A DNA stretch of 64,000 nucleotides from Clostridiales bacterium (GTDB lineage Bacteria; Bacillota; Desulfotomaculia; Desulfotomaculales; VENG01): assembly GCA_016278505.1 (NCBI GenBank), contig JADQBQ010000020.1, forward strand, positions 1 to 64,000, read 5' to 3'. The notes beneath the pieces were generated by a model that did no database searches, was not told the DNA's origin, and was given only the letters and a program-made list of their open reading frames with translations. Numbering within the stretch: position 1 is the stretch's first letter; every line of letters starts with the position of its first letter. Positions 61,931 through 64,000 of the stretch are shown here, piece after piece. Position numbers and translations under genes: made by a program.

Positions 61931-62828
61931 GTCCCTCACCTCTTTTCGTAAAGGATGAAATTCCGGTAAAGCGCCCTCTCATTATGGGAAACGCCAGGGC
62001 TAAAGTAACAATGAGGGCAGTTAATATCTTCAGGTCAGTGGAGGGAAGCCCCATTTGAAGAACTGCTGCTATAATTACGCGGTAAATAACAGAGCCCACT
62101 GTGGCGGCAATTAAAGCTTGTAAAAGTCCTCTGCTGCCTATTAAAGTTTCGCCGATAATTACCGAGGCCAGACCGACAATAATCATGCCGATGCCCATGC
62201 CAATATCGGCGTAACTTTGATATTGCGCCACCAGAGCTCCTGATAAAGCACATAAGGCATTACCGAGGGCAAGGCCAATGACTTTGGTTGTATTGGTGTT
62301 GATTCCCAGGCTACGGATCATTTGTTCATTGTCACCGGTGGCACGAACAGCTAATCCCAGCTCTGTTTGCAGGAAAAAGTAAACAAAAGCCAGTATAAAT
62401 AGACATATAACTAATCCCAGGGCTACAGTGGCTAATTCATCTCCAATACCTGTATCTTCTATCCAAGTTATTAGTGTATCTATACGCAGCAAAGATAAGT
62501 TAGCCGCCCCCATAACCCTTAGGTTTATGGAATATAGTCCGATCATGGTCAGAATACCTGCCAGTAGCGGAGCAATTTTTAGTTTGGTATGTAAAAGCCC
62601 CGTAATTAACCCGGCGAGGGCACCTATTACCAGGGCTATCAAGGTGGCCACCAGTGGATTGTAATCCAAAAGTATCAAGCGCGCAGTTGTGGCCGCCCCC
62701 AGCGTAAAACAGCTGTCAACGGTCAGATCCGGAAAATCAAGTACCCTAAAAGTTAAATAAACGCCAAGCACCATGGGCCCCCAGAGCAATCCCTGCTCCA
62801 GGGCCCCAGGTAGAAAAGCTAAAGACAC
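61914..62828 (-). CDS. ABC transporter permease (TrpY-like)
   Basis: Eight-to-nine-helix LivH/BPD_transp_2-type permease. LGVYLTFRVLDFPDLTVDSCFTLGAA and GLALGNALCALSGALVAQYQSYADIGMG are typical of the permease that pairs with ABC_sub_bind proteins. Sits between the binding protein and ATPase genes. Confidence 0.93.
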   Translation of the reverse strand: MSLAFLPGALEQGLLWGPMVLGVYLTFRVLDFPDLTVDSCFTLGAATTARLILLDYNPLVATLIALVIGALAGLITGLLHTKLKIAPLLAGILTMIGLYSINLRVMGAANLSLLRIDTLITWIEDTGIGDELATVALGLVICLFILAFVYFFLQTELGLAVRATGDNEQMIRSLGINTNTTKVIGLALGNALCALSGALVAQYQSYADIGMGIGMIIVGLASVIIGETLIGSRGLLQALIAATVGSVIYRVIIAAVLQMGLPSTDLKILTALIVTLALAFPIMRGRFTGISSFTKRGEGRAEHQ

Positions 62829-62869
62829 GGCAAATCCCCCAAGCTATATTATGCAAAATTTTTAGTCAG

Positions 62870-63859
62870 TTATTGTATTATTTCTGTGTCCTCATCAATT
62901 ATGTTACTTGGAATTTCCACACCCATTCGTTTTGCAGCGGCAGGATTAACTGTAAGCGTAAGATCTTTTTGGCTTTCTATAGCCATTTCCGAAGGGGTAT
63001 CTCCATTTATAATGCGCAGGGCCATTTCTCCTGTTTGTCTGCCCAACTTGTAATAATCAATACCGACGGTTGCGATGGCCCCTTCCTTGACAGTATTTCC
63101 TTCTCCCGAGAAAACGGGCAGCTTATTATCCTCGCCAACTTTGATTACGCTGGCAGAGGCCGAAACCACAGTGTTATCGGTAGGGATGTATATGGCGTCC
63201 ACTTTTCCAACCAGGGACTGAGCCCCTTGCATTACTTCATTGCTGGCTGTAATGGGTGCCTCAATAATTTCCAGACCCAAATCCGGAGCAACTTTTTTAC
63301 ATTGGGCTACCTGAACTTGTGAATTAACCTCGCTGGAGTTATATATTACACCTACCTTCTCTGTACTTGGCACTACATCCTTGATTAACTGAAGCTGCTC
63401 TTTAATTGGATTCATGTCTGTGGTACCGGTTACGTTGGTCCCGGGTTTATTCATACTTTCCACCAATCTTGCCTCAACTGGGTCAGTAACTGCTGTAATT
63501 AAGATGGGTATGTCCTCGGTTTTATCCGCTGCAGCCTGAGCCGAAGGAGTGGCAATGGCCAAAATCAGATCTTTTGGGTCATTGGCAAATTTGTCGGCAA
63601 TGGCTTGAAGGGTAGCCTGTTCCCCCTGAGCGTTACGGAAATCAACGGCCAGGGTTTCACCTTCCGTATATCCATTTTCACCCAAAACTTCCAAGAAGCC
63701 TTCTCGGGCGGCATCCAACGCCGGGTGCTCGACAATTTGGATAATACCAAGTTCGAGTTGGTTTGCTTCAGTCACATCAGGTGCTTCATCCTGGCTCCCG
63801 CCGCACCCGCTTAAGAGTCCCAGCAATACAATGAACATAATGACCGGCAATTTTTTCAT
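62870..63859 (-). CDS. ABC substrate-binding lipoprotein (TrpX family)
   Basis: Binding protein of the ABC_sub_bind family (PF04392 type). Signal with lipobox LLSGC; mature region LGIIQIVEHPALDAAREGFLEVLGENGY, AIATPSAQAA and ITAVTDPVEARLV. In streptococci the TrpXYZ system is linked to tryptophan; here specificity is not shown. ATG 63859, behind GGAGGTGG, is preferred over the frame opening at 63913. First gene of the three-gene unit. Confidence 0.92.
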   Translation of the reverse strand: MKKLPVIMFIVLLGLLSGCGGSQDEAPDVTEANQLELGIIQIVEHPALDAAREGFLEVLGENGYTEGETLAVDFRNAQGEQATLQAIADKFANDPKDLILAIATPSAQAAADKTEDIPILITAVTDPVEARLVESMNKPGTNVTGTTDMNPIKEQLQLIKDVVPSTEKVGVIYNSSEVNSQVQVAQCKKVAPDLGLEIIEAPITASNEVMQGAQSLVGKVDAIYIPTDNTVVSASASVIKVGEDNKLPVFSGEGNTVKEGAIATVGIDYYKLGRQTGEMALRIINGDTPSEMAIESQKDLTLTVNPAAAKRMGVEIPSNIIDEDTEIIQ

Positions 63860-64000
63860 TCTCATCCACCTCCATGGAAAATCTTTTTCTCTAAATAGCC
63901 AGTTAATAAACAAAACATACCACTAACATCAGACCATAGGTCACTATTTACGTTTTGAACCAGTAGAATTTACCAAAAAAAGTAAAAAGCACTCAGAAGA

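Noticed and set aside
63860-64000. T-box or other riboswitch upstream of the TrpX-like gene
   Set aside because: No T-box sequence or terminator in the visible part; the leader may extend beyond the window.

Overview
The window reads as a chromosomal segment of a strictly anaerobic, spore-forming Firmicute of the Desulfotomaculum/Peptococcaceae type. The grounds are: sporulation genes (spoVT, spo0M, a SpoIIM-family protein); an anaerobic oxidative-stress set (hcp, desulfoferrodoxin, rubredoxin, rubrerythrin); the assimilatory-type anaerobic sulfite reductase asrABC; a corrinoid methyltransferase operon; a [NiFe] hydrogenase; a T-box leader; and strong GGAGG ribosome sites with many GTG/TTG starts. 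The genus is inferred from gene content only. No rRNA, tRNA, CRISPR array, transposase gene or phage gene was recognised.

Layout. 0.1-3.4 kb: an AT-rich accessory pair (a PLD-like protein and an unknown protein with a possible ADP-ribosyltransferase-like segment). 3.8-8.2 kb: hcp diverging from dfx-rubredoxin-rbr, then a membrane protein and a divergent SOD. 8.3-15.8 kb: a two-component pair, YhaM, a GIY-YIG protein, a soluble PAS kinase and Spo0M. 15.9-21.0 kb: the livKHMGF branched-chain amino-acid transporter behind a T-box leader whose antiterminator/terminator module is duplicated. 21.2-24.0 kb: RarD and a PD40 lipoprotein. 24.0-28.8 kb: a four-gene MttB-type corrinoid methyltransferase operon (methyltransferase, corrinoid protein, B12-binding activation-domain protein, RACo). 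29.1-31.9 kb: spoVT, a 35-residue peptide, a flavoprotein, a cold-shock protein. 31.9-35.2 kb: a glycine-betaine ABC transporter. 35.5-38.3 kb: asrABC. 38.4-41.2 kb: two putative zincins and a SpoIIM-like protein. 41.4-46.6 kb: glutamate dehydrogenase, a BioD-like/DRTGG protein, a YtrA-type regulator with ABC genes. 46.7-53.5 kb: a secreted stalk-domain protein, arsR-arsM, and an ECF sigma/anti-sigma/ABC operon. 53.8-59.3 kb: MgtE, a [NiFe] hydrogenase with its protease, and sdpRI. 59.4-63.9 kb: a second ECF sigma/anti-sigma pair and a TrpXYZ-type ABC transporter.

How it fits together. The betaine importer and the MttB operon lie within 4 kb of each other and could form an uptake-and-demethylation route for quaternary amines, though no transport specificity or methyl acceptor enzyme can be read here. 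The hydrogenase lacks a membrane anchor and Tat signal, so it is probably cytoplasmic. Its small subunit carries Asp-Ser-Gly-Asp where the proximal-cluster CxxC pair should be, while every other cluster ligand is in place; this is the most unusual protein feature of the window. The other strong signals are the half-duplicated T-box, the AT-rich pair at the left end, and a perfect 24+1+24 palindrome beside sdpR.
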